Positions 38,898 to 48,110 are shown, counted from the stretch's first letter. The stretch: 64,000 nucleotides of DNA from Azospirillum brasilense (GCF_005222205.1 NZ_CP032345.1:1489501-1553500), one strand, 5' to 3'. Notes: generated by a model from the sequence alone, not told the origin. Program-made: numbers and translations.

Positions 38898-38928
38898 AAA
38901 AAACGCCCCGACCGATCGGGTCGAGGCG
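38898..38928 (-). terminator. Riboswitch-controlled intrinsic terminator of metZ
   Basis: On the minus strand the 10-bp stem CGCCTCGACC/GGTCGGGGCG (one T-G pair; 38904-38913, 38919-38928) with a 5-nt loop is followed by six U. It lies between the SAM-II aptamer and the metZ ATG, 47 bp before the start. Confidence 0.85.
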
Positions 38929-38940
38929 CGGACGCGGCTC

Positions 38941-38999
38941 GGACCTTTTTAGCGGGTTGTTTTACGTGGCCCGCAAGCCGGTCGACCAAATCACCACGT
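38941..38999 (-). ncRNA. SAM-II riboswitch aptamer
   Basis: The minus strand has every landmark of the compact SAM-II pseudoknot in order: CGTGGTGATTTGG (38986-38998), GGCTTGCGGGCCACGTAAA, and CCGCTAAAAAGGTCC (38941-38955). GTGG pairs with CCAC, and the 3' AAAGGTC-type strand can fold back to form the pseudoknot. It binds S-adenosylmethionine and in alphaproteobacteria precedes methionine genes. The following terminator indicates transcriptional control. Confidence 0.93.
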
Positions 39000-39135
39000 A
39001 CCCCCGCTTGTAGGACCGCCGCGGCGCGCCGTCAAGGGACAAGGAAGCCGTGACAAAAAGGGGCCGCCCTGCGTCAACATCGCGCAGGACCCGACGACGC
39101 CGCCCGCTTGCCCAGCCTGTGCCCGGCACCGGATC

Positions 39136-39648
39136 ATGGCCGCCGGACGTCAGGAGGGGATGCGGGCCGTGCAATATCGCAAGGAGCAGGAGCGGCACTT
39201 CGCCCGTCTGGTGCTCACCGGGCGCTTCACCAGCCAGGACGCCGCCCCGGTGCGGCAGGCCATCGCCGACGTGAAGAATGGGACGGAGCGCCGCCACCTC
39301 CTCGACCTGACCGGGCTGGAGTTCATCGACAGCACGGGCGTCGGCCTGCTGCTGGTGATGAATGGCGAGGCCCTGTCGGCGGGCAAGGCGCTGTCCCTGC
39401 TCTGCGCCTCCGGGCAGGTGCGCAAGGTGGTCGACCTGACCCGCATCGCCATGATCATCCCGGTGCATGAGACGGTGGCCGACTACATCGCCGCCAGCGT
39501 GCCCGAGGCCCTGCTGGCCGCCAGCCATCCCTGCGCGCCGGGCGAGGACCCGATGGCCGTCGCCGCCCGCGCGCTGCACGCCAAGCCGGTCCTGCCGCCC
39601 GCAAGCGCCCCACCGGACGCTTCGGATCGGGACGGCGCTTCCGGGTGA
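39136..39648 (+). CDS. STAS-domain (anti-anti-sigma-like) protein
   Basis: 170 residues from ATG 39136; ATG 39160 immediately after AGGAGGGG is also possible. The STAS fold is seen in HFARLVLTGRFTSQDAAPV then HLLDLTGLEFIDSTGVGLLLVMNGEALSAGK. The Ser/Thr of IDSTGVG is the usual phosphorylation site in SpoIIAA-type antagonists. It is followed by a Pro/Ala-rich tail. It probably regulates a serine kinase/anti-sigma partner, but no partner gene is adjacent. Confidence 0.82.
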   Translation: MAAGRQEGMRAVQYRKEQERHFARLVLTGRFTSQDAAPVRQAIADVKNGTERRHLLDLTGLEFIDSTGVGLLLVMNGEALSAGKALSLLCASGQVRKVVDLTRIAMIIPVHETVADYIAASVPEALLAASHPCAPGEDPMAVAARALHAKPVLPPASAPPDASDRDGASG

Positions 39649-39725
39649 GACCGCTCGCAGCGCGGGCGCGGACTTCCCATCTGAAGCACCGGACAGAGTC
39701 CGTTCCGCGTTGGGGGAGGCACCGA

Positions 39726-39938
39726 ATGGTTCATCTGCACAAGTCGCTGGAATCCGAAGCGTCGAAGGCCGCCGAGCGGGAGGGCCGCTCGCTCGACCAG
39801 TTCGTGAACGAGGCGGTGGAGGAGAAGCTGCGCCACGCGCAACGCCCCATCGACCAACGCCCTGTCGCCCAACGTCATGTCACCCCCATCCATGACCGCG
39901 GCGCCCCGCTGGACGAGGACTCGGTGGAGCGGGCGTGA
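39726..39938 (+). CDS. Small ribbon-helix-helix (HicB-type C-terminal) protein
   Basis: 70 residues from ATG 39726, with a strong site GGGGGAGG upstream. MVHLHKSLESEASKAAEREG followed by SLDQFVNEAVEEKL fits an Arc/HicB-type ribbon-helix-helix: a short beta strand, then two helices with the usual L-x-x-A-x-x-E-G-x-S-L-x-x-F pattern. There is no toxin gene (HicA or RelE) next to it, so a free-standing regulator is more likely than an antitoxin. Downstream lies the palindromic repeat. Confidence 0.65.
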   Translation: MVHLHKSLESEASKAAEREGRSLDQFVNEAVEEKLRHAQRPIDQRPVAQRHVTPIHDRGAPLDEDSVERA

Positions 39939-39994
39939 TCCTGACCGGTGGGATCAACGCCATCGCGTTTGGACCATCGCATTTGGCGTCCGAT

Positions 39995-40135
39995 CCCTCT
40001 CCCGCCCCGGGAGAGGGTGCCCGCGCAGCGGGCGGGTGAGGGTCGTGCGAGGATCAAGACACCGAATTCTTGGCAGCACACTCACCCTCCCACGCTGACG
40101 CGTGGGTCCCTCCCTCTCCCGGGGCGGGAGAGGGG
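39995..40135. repeat. Nested palindromic element (copy A)
   Basis: 23-bp terminal arms CCCTCTCCCGCCCCGGGAGA(GGG) and their exact complement mark both ends (39995-40017, 40113-40135). Inside are a second pair around GGGTGAGGGT/ACTCACCCTCC and a GGATCAA core. The same order of parts recurs at 47637-47778 with about 75 percent identity by eye, so this is a dispersed non-coding repeat family. It lies between the small RHH gene and the mutS stop. Confidence 0.75.
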
Positions 40136-40148
40136 AAGCCATTCCCGT

Positions 40149-42848
40149 TTAAGACAACAATCCCCGCAGACGGTACAACTCGTCGAGCGCCTGCCGCGGC
40201 GTCAGGCTGTCCGGGTCGATGGACTTCAGCGCCTCCTCCACCCGCGACGGTTCCGGCGGGGCGGCGGCGGGCGCGGCCGGGGCGGGCGGCGGGCGCTTCA
40301 GGGCGGCGCTGAACAGCGGCAGATCCTCGGCCAGACGGTGGATGGCGGCGTTCTGGTCGCCCGATTCCAGGATGGTCAGCACCTCCTCGGCGCGGCCGAC
40401 CACGGCGCCGGGCAGCCCGGCCAGCTTCGCCACATGGATGCCGTAGCTGCGGTCCGCCGCCCCCGCCGTCACCTCGTGCAGGAACACCACGTCGCCCTGC
40501 CATTCCTTGATGCGCATGGTGTGGCAGGACAGGCCCGGCAGCTTGCCGGCCAGCATGGTCAACTCGTGGTAGTGGGTGGCGAACAGCGCGCGGCAGCGGT
40601 TGACGTCGTGCAGATGCTCCACGCAGGCCCAGGCGATGGACAGGCCGTCGAAGGTCGCCGTGCCGCGCCCGATCTCGTCCAGGATGACCAGCGCGCGGTC
40701 GCCGGACTGGTTCAGGATGGCCGCCGTCTCCACCATTTCCACCATGAAGGTGGAGCGGCCGCGCGCCAGATCGTCGGCGGCACCGACGCGGCTGTAGAGC
40801 CGGTCCACCACCCCGATGTGCGCGCTCTCCGCCGGCACGAAACCGCCCATCTGGGCCAGCACGGCGATCAGCGCGTTCTGGCGCAGGAAGGTCGACTTGC
40901 CGGCCATGTTCGGGCCGGTCAGCAGCCACAGCCGGTTGTCCGGGGCGAGGTCGCAGTCGTTGGCGACGAAGGGACCGGCGTTGCCGGCGTCCAGCACCGC
41001 CTCCACCACCGGGTGCCGCCCGCCCTTGATCGAGAAGGCGAGACTGCCGTCCACCACCGGCCGGCGGTAGCGCCGCTCCGCCGCCAGCTCGGCCAGCGAG
41101 GTGGCGACGTCCAGCGCGGCCAGCGCGTGGGCGGCCTGGGCGATGGCCTCGGCGCGGCTGGTCACCTCCTCCACGAGGTCGTTGAACAGCTCCAGCTCCA
41201 CGGCCAGCGCCTTGTCGGCGGCCTCGGAGATGCGGCGCTCCAGGTCCGACAGCTCGACCGTGCCGAAGCGCACGGCGTTCGCCATGGTCTGGCGGTGCAT
41301 GAAGACCTCGCGCCCCTTCTCGGACATCAGCTTGTCCGCGTGGGTCGCCGTCACCTCGATGTGGTAGCCGAGCACGTTGTTGTGCTTGATCTTCAGCGCC
41401 GGCACCCCGGCGATGCCGGCGTACTTGACCTGAAGCCCGGCGATCAGCCGCCGGCTCTCGTCGCGCAGGGTCACCAGCTCGTCGAGCGCGTAGGAATAGT
41501 CGCGCGCGATGAAGCCGCCGTCGCGGGCGAGCAGCGGCAGCTCCGGCGCCAGCGCCTGCGTCAACTGATTGACCAGCTCGCTGTGCTCGCCCAGCCCCTT
41601 GGCCACGGCGCCCAGCCCGTCGGGCAGCGGTCCGCCGGGATGCCCGTTGAGCAGCAGGCGGATGGCCGAGGCCTGGGCCAGGCCGTCGCGCACCGCCGCG
41701 AGGTCGCGCGGGCCGCCGCGCCCCAGCGTCAGGCGGGACAGCGCGCGCTCCAGGTCCGGGCAGCGGCGCAGCGCCTCGCGCAGGTCGCCGCGCAGCCGCT
41801 CCTCGTTCAGCGCGAATTCGACCATGTCCAGCCGCTTGGCGATGGCCGCGGGGTTGGTCAGCGGTGCGGAGAGCTGGGCGGCGAGCAGGCGCGCCCCCGC
41901 CCCGGTCACCGTGCGGTCGATGGTGGCGAGCAGGCTGCCGCGCCGCTCGCCGGTCAGCGTGCGGGTCAGCTCCAGGTTGCGGCGGGTCGCCGCGTCGATC
42001 TCCATGACGGCGCCGGGGCCGAGCCGGCGCGGCGGCGACAGGCGCGGCACGCGGCCCTTCTGCGTCAGCTCCACATAGGCGACCAGAGCGCCGGCCGCCG
42101 CCACCTCGGCGCGCGAGAACTGGCCGTAGGCGTCCAGCGTGCCGACGCCGTAAAGGGTGAGCAGCCGCTGCCGCCCGTTTTCGCTGTCGAAGCGCGGGGT
42201 CGGCTGCACGGTCAGGCGCGACTTCCACTCGCCCCACAGCTCGTAGAGGTCGGGGCTCTGGCACAGCTTCTCGGAGACCAGAACCTCCTGCGGGTCGAGG
42301 CGGCCAAGCGCGGCGCCGAGGCCGGCGCGCTCCACCGGCTGCACGACCAGCTCGCCGGTGGACAGCTCCAGCCAGGCCAGCCCGAGCCCGCCCGCCGCTT
42401 CCGCCACCGCGGCCAGCCAGTTGGAGGCGCGGGAGTCGAGCAGGCTGTCCTCGGTCAGCGTGCCGGGGGTGACGATGCGGATGACCCCGCGCTTCACCAC
42501 CGACTTGGAACCGCGCTTCTTGGCCTCCGCCGGGTCCTCCATCTGCTCGCAGATGGCGACGCGGAAGCCCTGGCGGATCAGGCGCTGCAGATAGGATTCG
42601 TGGCTGTGGACCGGGACGCCGCACATCGGGATGTCCTCGCCCAGATGCTGGCCGCGCTTGGTCAGCGCGATGTCCAGCGCGCGGGCGGCGTTCACCGCGT
42701 CCTCGAAGAACATCTCGTAGAAATCGCCCATCCGATAGAACAGCAGGCAGTCGGGATGGGCCTGCTTGATCTCCAGATACTGCGCCATCATCGGGGTGGC
42801 GTCAGGGGGAATGGTGATGGGCGAAACGGTGGCGGGCGCGTCGGACAC
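40149..42848 (-). CDS. mutS: DNA mismatch repair protein MutS
   Basis: 899 residues from GTG 42848 ([10 protein letters not shown]). The mismatch-binding domain has the Phe-x-Glu of [12 protein letters not shown]. The ATPase has Walker [15 protein letters not shown], Walker [18 protein letters not shown] and the ABC signature [14 protein letters not shown]. The C-terminus ends in the usual short dimerisation tail. It lies 1.2 kb from glnD and divergently oriented with respect to it, an arrangement common in alphaproteobacteria. Confidence 0.97.
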   Translation of the reverse strand: MSDAPATVSPITIPPDATPMMAQYLEIKQAHPDCLLFYRMGDFYEMFFEDAVNAARALDIALTKRGQHLGEDIPMCGVPVHSHESYLQRLIRQGFRVAICEQMEDPAEAKKRGSKSVVKRGVIRIVTPGTLTEDSLLDSRASNWLAAVAEAAGGLGLAWLELSTGELVVQPVERAGLGAALGRLDPQEVLVSEKLCQSPDLYELWGEWKSRLTVQPTPRFDSENGRQRLLTLYGVGTLDAYGQFSRAEVAAAGALVAYVELTQKGRVPRLSPPRRLGPGAVMEIDAATRRNLELTRTLTGERRGSLLATIDRTVTGAGARLLAAQLSAPLTNPAAIAKRLDMVEFALNEERLRGDLREALRRCPDLERALSRLTLGRGGPRDLAAVRDGLAQASAIRLLLNGHPGGPLPDGLGAVAKGLGEHSELVNQLTQALAPELPLLARDGGFIARDYSYALDELVTLRDESRRLIAGLQVKYAGIAGVPALKIKHNNVLGYHIEVTATHADKLMSEKGREVFMHRQTMANAVRFGTVELSDLERRISEAADKALAVELELFNDLVEEVTSRAEAIAQAAHALAALDVATSLAELAAERRYRRPVVDGSLAFSIKGGRHPVVEAVLDAGNAGPFVANDCDLAPDNRLWLLTGPNMAGKSTFLRQNALIAVLAQMGGFVPAESAHIGVVDRLYSRVGAADDLARGRSTFMVEMVETAAILNQSGDRALVILDEIGRGTATFDGLSIAWACVEHLHDVNRCRALFATHYHELTMLAGKLPGLSCHTMRIKEWQGDVVFLHEVTAGAADRSYGIHVAKLAGLPGAVVGRAEEVLTILESGDQNAAIHRLAEDLPLFSAALKRPPPAPAAPAAAPPEPSRVEEALKSIDPDSLTPRQALDELYRLRGLLS

Positions 42849-42984
42849 GGGTCTTCAACCGGTTGCGTTGTGACGGGCGAGGTCGGGCCGGCACCCTAGC
42901 ACGCCCGCGCTGGTGCCGCGATGACCGCTTCGTTAGACTGTTCGATGCCCGTAGAACGAGCAGCCGAAGCTGAAGGAGACCGCC

Positions 42985-43521
42985 GTGACGCAAGCGCCCG
43001 ACAACACTGATGGCCCGATCACCGACGGCCAGGACGGCGTCCGGGAGGTGCGCGAGGTCGTCGCCCTGTTCAAGACCCGCGAGGCCTTCGACAAGGCCGT
43101 GACCGCCCTTCTGGACGCCGGCTTCGACCGCGACGACCTGTCGGTGCTGGCCAGCCACACCTCGCTGGAGGCCGCCGACCAGCGCCCGCAGGCCCCGTCG
43201 GACGAGGCCCTGACCGGGCTGGTGGGCGAGCTGAAATACGCCTTCCCCCTGACCACCGCCGGGCTTCTCGCCATCGTCGGCGGTCCCATCGCCGCGCCGC
43301 TGGCGGCCATCGTCGCCGCCGGCCTGGGCGGCGTCGCCATCAAGGATTACCTGGACGAGCTGACCAGCCACCCCGACACCGACGAGTTCAGCCGCGCGCT
43401 GGAGGCCGGCGGGGTCATCCTGTGGGTGCGCACCGCCGAGGTGGAGGACGAGGTGGAAGCCGCCGAGATTCTCGAAGGCAACGGCGGCGCCAACATCCAC
43501 CTGTCGGTGCGCGAGGAATAA
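42985..43521 (+). CDS. Small protein with glycine-rich membrane hairpin, unknown function
   Basis: 178 residues from GTG 42985, with AAGGAG six bases upstream. It has a soluble N-terminal alpha/beta segment (VVALFKTREAFDKAVTALLDAGFDRDDLSVL) like general-stress 17M-type proteins. A hydrophobic hairpin (AGLLAIVGGPIAAPLAAIVAAGLGG) follows, then a soluble tail (GVILWVRTAEVEDEVEAAEIL). A stress- or flavour-of-membrane-tether role is guesswork. It is divergent from mutS. Confidence 0.7.
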   Translation: MTQAPDNTDGPITDGQDGVREVREVVALFKTREAFDKAVTALLDAGFDRDDLSVLASHTSLEAADQRPQAPSDEALTGLVGELKYAFPLTTAGLLAIVGGPIAAPLAAIVAAGLGGVAIKDYLDELTSHPDTDEFSRALEAGGVILWVRTAEVEDEVEAAEILEGNGGANIHLSVREE

Positions 43522-43542
43522 GACGGGAAGAAACGCCGTCCG

Positions 43543-43863
43543 TCAGGCGGCGCAGGCGCGCCAGTCGCCTCCGCCGCCGACCACGGTCAGCCCGCGCAGG
43601 CGGAACTGCGCCCGCACCACCGCGGCCCAGCCCTTGCGGATCTGGGCGATCTTGACGGCGTCGGACGCCTTGGCGTCGGTGGCGGTGCCGCAGATCTCGA
43701 ACAGAAGCGCGTCGCCGATGGAGCCGGGGCACAGCGCCAGGGCGTGAACCAGCCAGGCCATCAGCTCGGCCGGGGTGTGGCGCGGCAGGCCGCGCTCCGC
43801 CAGGGTCAGGGCGTTCCCGAGGTTCGCCAGCTCCCGCCGTGCCGTTCCGGGGTTCGGGATCAT
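43543..43863 (-). CDS. Small protein of unknown function
   Basis: 106 residues from ATG 43863. It is helical with no signal peptide: ARRELANLGNALTLAERGLP, AELMAWLVHALALCPGSIGDALLFEIC and AVKIAQIRKGWAAVVRAQFRLRG. No family recognised. It is convergent with the gene at 42985 (22 bp between stops) and divergent from glnD. Codon use matches its neighbours. Confidence 0.55.
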   Translation of the reverse strand: MIPNPGTARRELANLGNALTLAERGLPRHTPAELMAWLVHALALCPGSIGDALLFEICGTATDAKASDAVKIAQIRKGWAAVVRAQFRLRGLTVVGGGGDWRACAA

Positions 43864-44081
43864 CAATGGCCTCCCTCGCGCGTGTCTCACGGACGACTCC
43901 TTACCTCTTTGGAATGGAGCGCGTCAGTGACGGCCATCACAGCGGCACTCCGAATGGGATCATGCAGGAAACAGACGGCAGCCACTTTTGGTGTGCCGCG
44001 TGCGAATTATCCTCTTTCCCGTTATAGTCGGGACGCCGCACGGTTCGTCGCATCCCTCGCATCCCTGGGAAGGCTCACGTT

Positions 44082-46889
44082 TTGTCGATGCTCTCCACCC
44101 GCGCCACCTCGGCCGACGCGTCCGACACCAAGGACGCCGGCACCGCCAACATCCCCAACAAGCGCGCGATCCTGTCCCGGCGCAAGCTGGCGGAGGACCT
44201 GGAGACGCTGGTGGCGGAGCATGGGACCGGCGACAAGCTGCGCCCCGCCCTGATCGCCCGCCTGCGCGGCGCGCTGAACGACGGGCGGGCGGAGGTGCGC
44301 GCCCGCTTCGAGGCCAAGGGATCGGGCGAGGACTGCGTGCGGCAGAACTGCTACCTCGCCGACGGGGTGGTGCGTTCGCTGGCCGACCTGACGGTCACCC
44401 ACATCTTCCCCTCGCCCAACCCGACCTCCGGCGAGGTGTTCGACATCGTCGCCACCGGCGGCTACGGCCGGGGCGAGCTGGCGCCCTTCTCCGACATCGA
44501 CCTGCTGTTCCTGCTGCCCTACAAGCGCACCCCGCGGGTGGAGCAGGTGGTGGAGTACATGCTCTACATCCTGTGGGACCTCGGGCTGAAGGTCGGCCAC
44601 GCGGTGCGCAGCGTCGACGACTGCATCCGCCAGTCCAAGGCCGACGTCACCATCCGCACCGCCATCCTGGAGTCCCGCTACCTCTGGGGGCCGCGCAAGC
44701 TGTTCACCGAGTTGCGCCGCCGCTTCGACCGCGAGGTGGTGGCCGGCACCGGGCCGGAGTTCGTCGAGGCCAAGCTTGCCGAGCGCGACAACCGCCACCA
44801 GAAGCTGGGCGACAGCCGCTATGTGCTGGAGCCCAACCTGAAGGACGGCAAGGGCGGCCTGCGCGACCTGCAGACCCTGTTCTGGATCGCCAAGTACCTG
44901 TACCGGGTCGAGGACGTCGACGATCTGGTCGGCAAGAAGGTGCTGCTGCCGGAGGAGGCGCAGCGCTTCGCCAAGGCGCAGAACTTCCTGTGGACCGCGC
45001 GCTGCCACCTGCACTACCTGACCGGGCGCATGGAGGACCGGCTGACCTTCGACGTGCAGACGTCGATCGGCAACCGCATGGGCTACACCGACCACGCCGG
45101 GACCAAGGGCGTGGAACGCTTCATGAAGCATTACTTCCTGGTCGCCAAGGACGTGGGCGACCTGACCCGCATCTTCTGCGCGGCGCTGGAGGCGGAATCG
45201 AAGCGCCCGCCCAAGTTCAACATCCTGCGGCTGGCCGCACTGGCCCGCCGCAAGGACGTGGACGGCTTCGTGGTGGACGGCGAGCGGCTGAACGTCCGCA
45301 GCGACCGCCAGTTCAAGGACGAGCCGCTGGACATGATCCGGCTGTTCCACACCGCCCAGCAGAACGACATCGACATCCACCCCAACGCGCTGCGCGCCAT
45401 CACGCGCTCGCTGTCGGTGGTGGGGCCGAAGCTGCGCGCCGACCCGGAGGCCAACCGGCTGTTCCTGGAGATCCTGACCGGCCGCAAGGACCCGGAGATC
45501 ACGCTGCGCCGCATGAACGAGGCCGGGGTGCTGGCCCGCTTCATCCCCGACTTCGGCCGGGTGGTCGCGCAGATGCAGTACGACATGTACCACGTCTACA
45601 CGGTGGACGAGCACACGCTGTTCGCGCTCGGCATCCTGCACAAGATCGAGATGGGCGAGCTGGCCGGCGAGCTGCCGCTGTCGTCGGAGGTGATCCACAA
45701 GGTGGTGTCGCGGCGCGCGCTCTATGTCGCCGTGCTGCTGCACGACATCGCCAAGGGCCGCGGCGGCGACCATTCCATCCTCGGCGCGCGGGTGGCGGAG
45801 AAGCTGTGCCCGCGGCTCGGCCTGACGGCGGAGGAGACGGAGACGGTCGCCTGGCTGGTGCGCTGGCACCTCGCCATGTCCTACACCGCCTTCAAGCGCG
45901 ACCTGGAGGACGACAAGACGGTGCGCGACTTCGTCTCGCTCGTCCAGTCGCCGGAGCGCCTGCGCCTGCTGCTGGTGCTGACGGTGGCGGACATCCGGGC
46001 GGTCGGGCCGCAGCGCTGGAACAACTGGAAGGCCACGCTGCTGCGCGAGCTGTACAACCGCTCGGAGGAGGTGATGTCCGGCGGCCTGTCGGTCGAAGGG
46101 CGCGGGCGCCGCATCCAGGCCGCCCAGGCGGCGCTGCGGGCCGAGCTGACCGATTTCGACGACGCCGATTTCGACCGGCATCTCGCGCTCGGCTACCCCG
46201 CCTACTGGCTGGCCTTCGACGCCGAGACGCTGGGCCGGCAGGCGCGGCTGGTCCGCGAGGCGCTGCGCGACGAGCGGCCGCTGACCGTCAACACGCGCAT
46301 CGACCGCGGCCGGGCGATCACCGAGGTGACGATCTTCGCCACCGACCACCACGGCCTGTTCTCCCGCCTCGCCGGGGCGCTGGCGGCGGCGGGGGCGGAC
46401 ATCGTCGACGCCCGCATCTTCACCATGACCAACGGCATGGCGCTCGACGTCTTCACCGTGCAGGACGCGGCGGGCGGCGGCGCCTTCGAGAGCGGCGACA
46501 AGCTCGCCAAGCTGTCGGTGATGATCGAGAAGGTGCTGTCCGGCCAGCTGAAGCCGCTGCACGACCTTGCCAAGCGCAAGGCCCCGCACGCCAGCCGCAC
46601 CCGCGTCTTCCACGTGCCGCCGCGCGTGCTGATCGACAACAACGCCTCCACCACCCACACGGTGATCGAGGTCAACGGGCGCGACCGCCCCGGCCTGCTC
46701 TACGACCTGACCCGCGCGCTGACCAACCTGACCCTGCAGATCTCGTCCGCGAAGATCTCGACCTACGGGGAGAAGGCTATCGACGTCTTCTATGTGAAGG
46801 ACGTCTTCGGCCTCAAGGTCACCCACGAGAGCAAGCTGGCCCAGATCCGCGAGCGGCTGCTGCACGCGCTCGCCGATCCGGCGGGGTGA
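44082..46889 (+). CDS. glnD: Bifunctional uridylyltransferase / uridylyl-removing enzyme GlnD
   Basis: 935 residues from TTG 44082 (GGGAAGG eight bases upstream); ATG 44088 is the alternative. The nucleotidyltransferase domain has GGYGRGELAPFSDIDLLFL. The HD hydrolase domain has LLHDIAKGRGGDHSILGA. Two C-terminal ACT domains begin at TIFATDHHGLFSRLAGAL and EVNGRDRPGLLYDLTRAL. It uridylylates PII proteins at low glutamine and de-uridylylates them at high glutamine, so it sets nitrogen status and, in Azospirillum, nitrogenase control. Confidence 0.97.
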   Translation: MSMLSTRATSADASDTKDAGTANIPNKRAILSRRKLAEDLETLVAEHGTGDKLRPALIARLRGALNDGRAEVRARFEAKGSGEDCVRQNCYLADGVVRSLADLTVTHIFPSPNPTSGEVFDIVATGGYGRGELAPFSDIDLLFLLPYKRTPRVEQVVEYMLYILWDLGLKVGHAVRSVDDCIRQSKADVTIRTAILESRYLWGPRKLFTELRRRFDREVVAGTGPEFVEAKLAERDNRHQKLGDSRYVLEPNLKDGKGGLRDLQTLFWIAKYLYRVEDVDDLVGKKVLLPEEAQRFAKAQNFLWTARCHLHYLTGRMEDRLTFDVQTSIGNRMGYTDHAGTKGVERFMKHYFLVAKDVGDLTRIFCAALEAESKRPPKFNILRLAALARRKDVDGFVVDGERLNVRSDRQFKDEPLDMIRLFHTAQQNDIDIHPNALRAITRSLSVVGPKLRADPEANRLFLEILTGRKDPEITLRRMNEAGVLARFIPDFGRVVAQMQYDMYHVYTVDEHTLFALGILHKIEMGELAGELPLSSEVIHKVVSRRALYVAVLLHDIAKGRGGDHSILGARVAEKLCPRLGLTAEETETVAWLVRWHLAMSYTAFKRDLEDDKTVRDFVSLVQSPERLRLLLVLTVADIRAVGPQRWNNWKATLLRELYNRSEEVMSGGLSVEGRGRRIQAAQAALRAELTDFDDADFDRHLALGYPAYWLAFDAETLGRQARLVREALRDERPLTVNTRIDRGRAITEVTIFATDHHGLFSRLAGALAAAGADIVDARIFTMTNGMALDVFTVQDAAGGGAFESGDKLAKLSVMIEKVLSGQLKPLHDLAKRKAPHASRTRVFHVPPRVLIDNNASTTHTVIEVNGRDRPGLLYDLTRALTNLTLQISSAKISTYGEKAIDVFYVKDVFGLKVTHESKLAQIRERLLHALADPAG

Positions 46890-46899
46890 GGACGGGGCT

Positions 46900-47478
46900 T
46901 TAGGAAAGCTGGTCTTCCGCCCAGCCGTCGAGCGCCTTGGCGGCCAGACCGGCCAGAACGCCGGTCGCCATGCCGGCGGCGTAGTCGGACGCCCAGTGCC
47001 GCTCGGTGGCGAGGCTGGACCAGCCCACCGCCGCGGCGAAGCCCAGGCTGACCATGGTCGCCGGGGACAGGCCGCGGTTCAGCCCGACCGCCGTGGTCAG
47101 GGCCGACACGTTGATGGCGTGGCCGGAGGGGAACGAGGCGTGCTTGCCGTCGGCCTTGCCCCAGCGGCTGGGGTCGCGGCCCTCGTTCGGGCGGGCGCGG
47201 CAGACGACGCGCTTGATCCCCTTACCGGCCACCGTCCCCAGCGCGATGGCGAGCAGCCCTTGCCGGGCGAGGCGCGACCAGCCCGGCTTCTCCATGCCCA
47301 GCCCGGCGGCCCACAGAGCGCCCAGCGCCGGCATCAGCACCATGCGGGAGCTGGGCACCTGGAGCCCGTCGCGCAGGGCCGGCACCTCCGCGCCCAGGGC
47401 GACGGCCTTGCGGCGGGCGGTTCCGTCCAGCCCGTTCACGCCGTCCAGGACGCGGTCCGTGAAACCCTCGTCGCTCAT
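46900..47478 (-). CDS. PAP2-family membrane phosphatase
   Basis: 192 residues from ATG 47478. The three phosphatase motifs are present: K-x6-R-P in KGIKRVVCRARP, the PSGHA of HASFPSGHAINVSA, and the final motif in TERHWASDYAAG. Hydrophobic segments fit a small integral membrane enzyme for lipid phosphates or undecaprenyl diphosphate. It is convergent with glnD, with 10 bp between stops. Its promoter region is the putative origin segment. Confidence 0.9.
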   Translation of the reverse strand: MSDEGFTDRVLDGVNGLDGTARRKAVALGAEVPALRDGLQVPSSRMVLMPALGALWAAGLGMEKPGWSRLARQGLLAIALGTVAGKGIKRVVCRARPNEGRDPSRWGKADGKHASFPSGHAINVSALTTAVGLNRGLSPATMVSLGFAAAVGWSSLATERHWASDYAAGMATGVLAGLAAKALDGWAEDQLS

Positions 47479-47594
47479 CTCGCGGATCTCCCAAAGCACG
47501 CCCCCATCGCCGCGGGGGCCAAGCGTAAACAGCCGCGCTGGCGTTTCGTGCCCGCATGGTCCCGCAAGGCAGGGGTGCCCGGCCTGAGGGGCGG

Positions 47595-48110
47595 CGCCTT
47601 GGCAATCGCCGACCATGCCAACATCGGCCACACAATCCCTCTCCCGCCCCGGGAGAGGGGGGCGCTGAAGGCGCCGGGTGAGGGTCGTTCGGAGGATCAA
47701 CGAGCCGATCCTTGCCCGCACCCTCACCCTTCCCACGCTGCGCGTGGGCCCCTTCCCTCTCCCGGTTCGGGAGAGGGAGGAGTCGGCGATTGCCAAACCG
47801 GCCCGCTGCGGCGCCTTGGCAATCGCCGACCACCGGCCCGGACATCGGCCAGACATCGGCAAGACCACCCCATGAAATCCCGAGTCGCGACTCGCCCGCT
47901 CCACCCGGCCTTGGCAATCGCCGACCAATGCCCGAGTCGTGCCGAGTCATCAATGATTCCCACAAGGACCCTTGGCGAACGCCGACGAGTCTTCTGGCAA
48001 TCGCCGACGCACCCCCGAGTCGTCCCCAGGCAATCGCCGACCTAGCAAATAGACTCCAGCAATTAGGTCTCAATTAGCCTCGTCGGCGATCGCCAAATGG
48101 ACTCTCCCGG
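47595..48110. other. Candidate iteron-type replication origin (left part)
   Basis: This 515-bp non-coding stretch before repA holds eight copies of TTGGCAATCGCCGAC or its complement: 47599+, 47782-, 47816+ and 47911+ exact; 47972+ and 48027+ with two changes; 47994+ and 48082- with one. Nine GANTC sites lie between 47882 and 48104, including a GAGTCGCGACTC palindrome. An AT-rich patch (48040-48080) has CAATTAG twice (48060, 48071). Iterons plus methylation sites plus AT-rich DNA beside a repA gene is the classic plasmid/chromid origin anatomy. Copy B of the palindromic repeat family is nested within it. Confidence 0.7.
47637..47778. repeat. Nested palindromic element (copy B)
   Basis: It has the same architecture as the element at 39995: CCCTCTCCCGCCCCGGGAGA(GGG) at one end, CCCTCTCCCGGTTCGGGAGA(GGG) at the other, and GGGTGAGGGTCGTTCGGAGG with ACCCTCACCC inside. 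It separates the first two iterons of the candidate origin. Confidence 0.75.

Noticed and set aside
38852..38989. N-terminal extension of metZ
   Set aside because: This stretch is the SAM-II riboswitch and terminator; the extension has no PLP-family similarity.
47595..48110. CRISPR-like reading of the repeated 15-mers
   Set aside because: Repeats occur in both orientations with irregular gaps, no uniform spacers and no cas genes; iterons beside repA explain them better.
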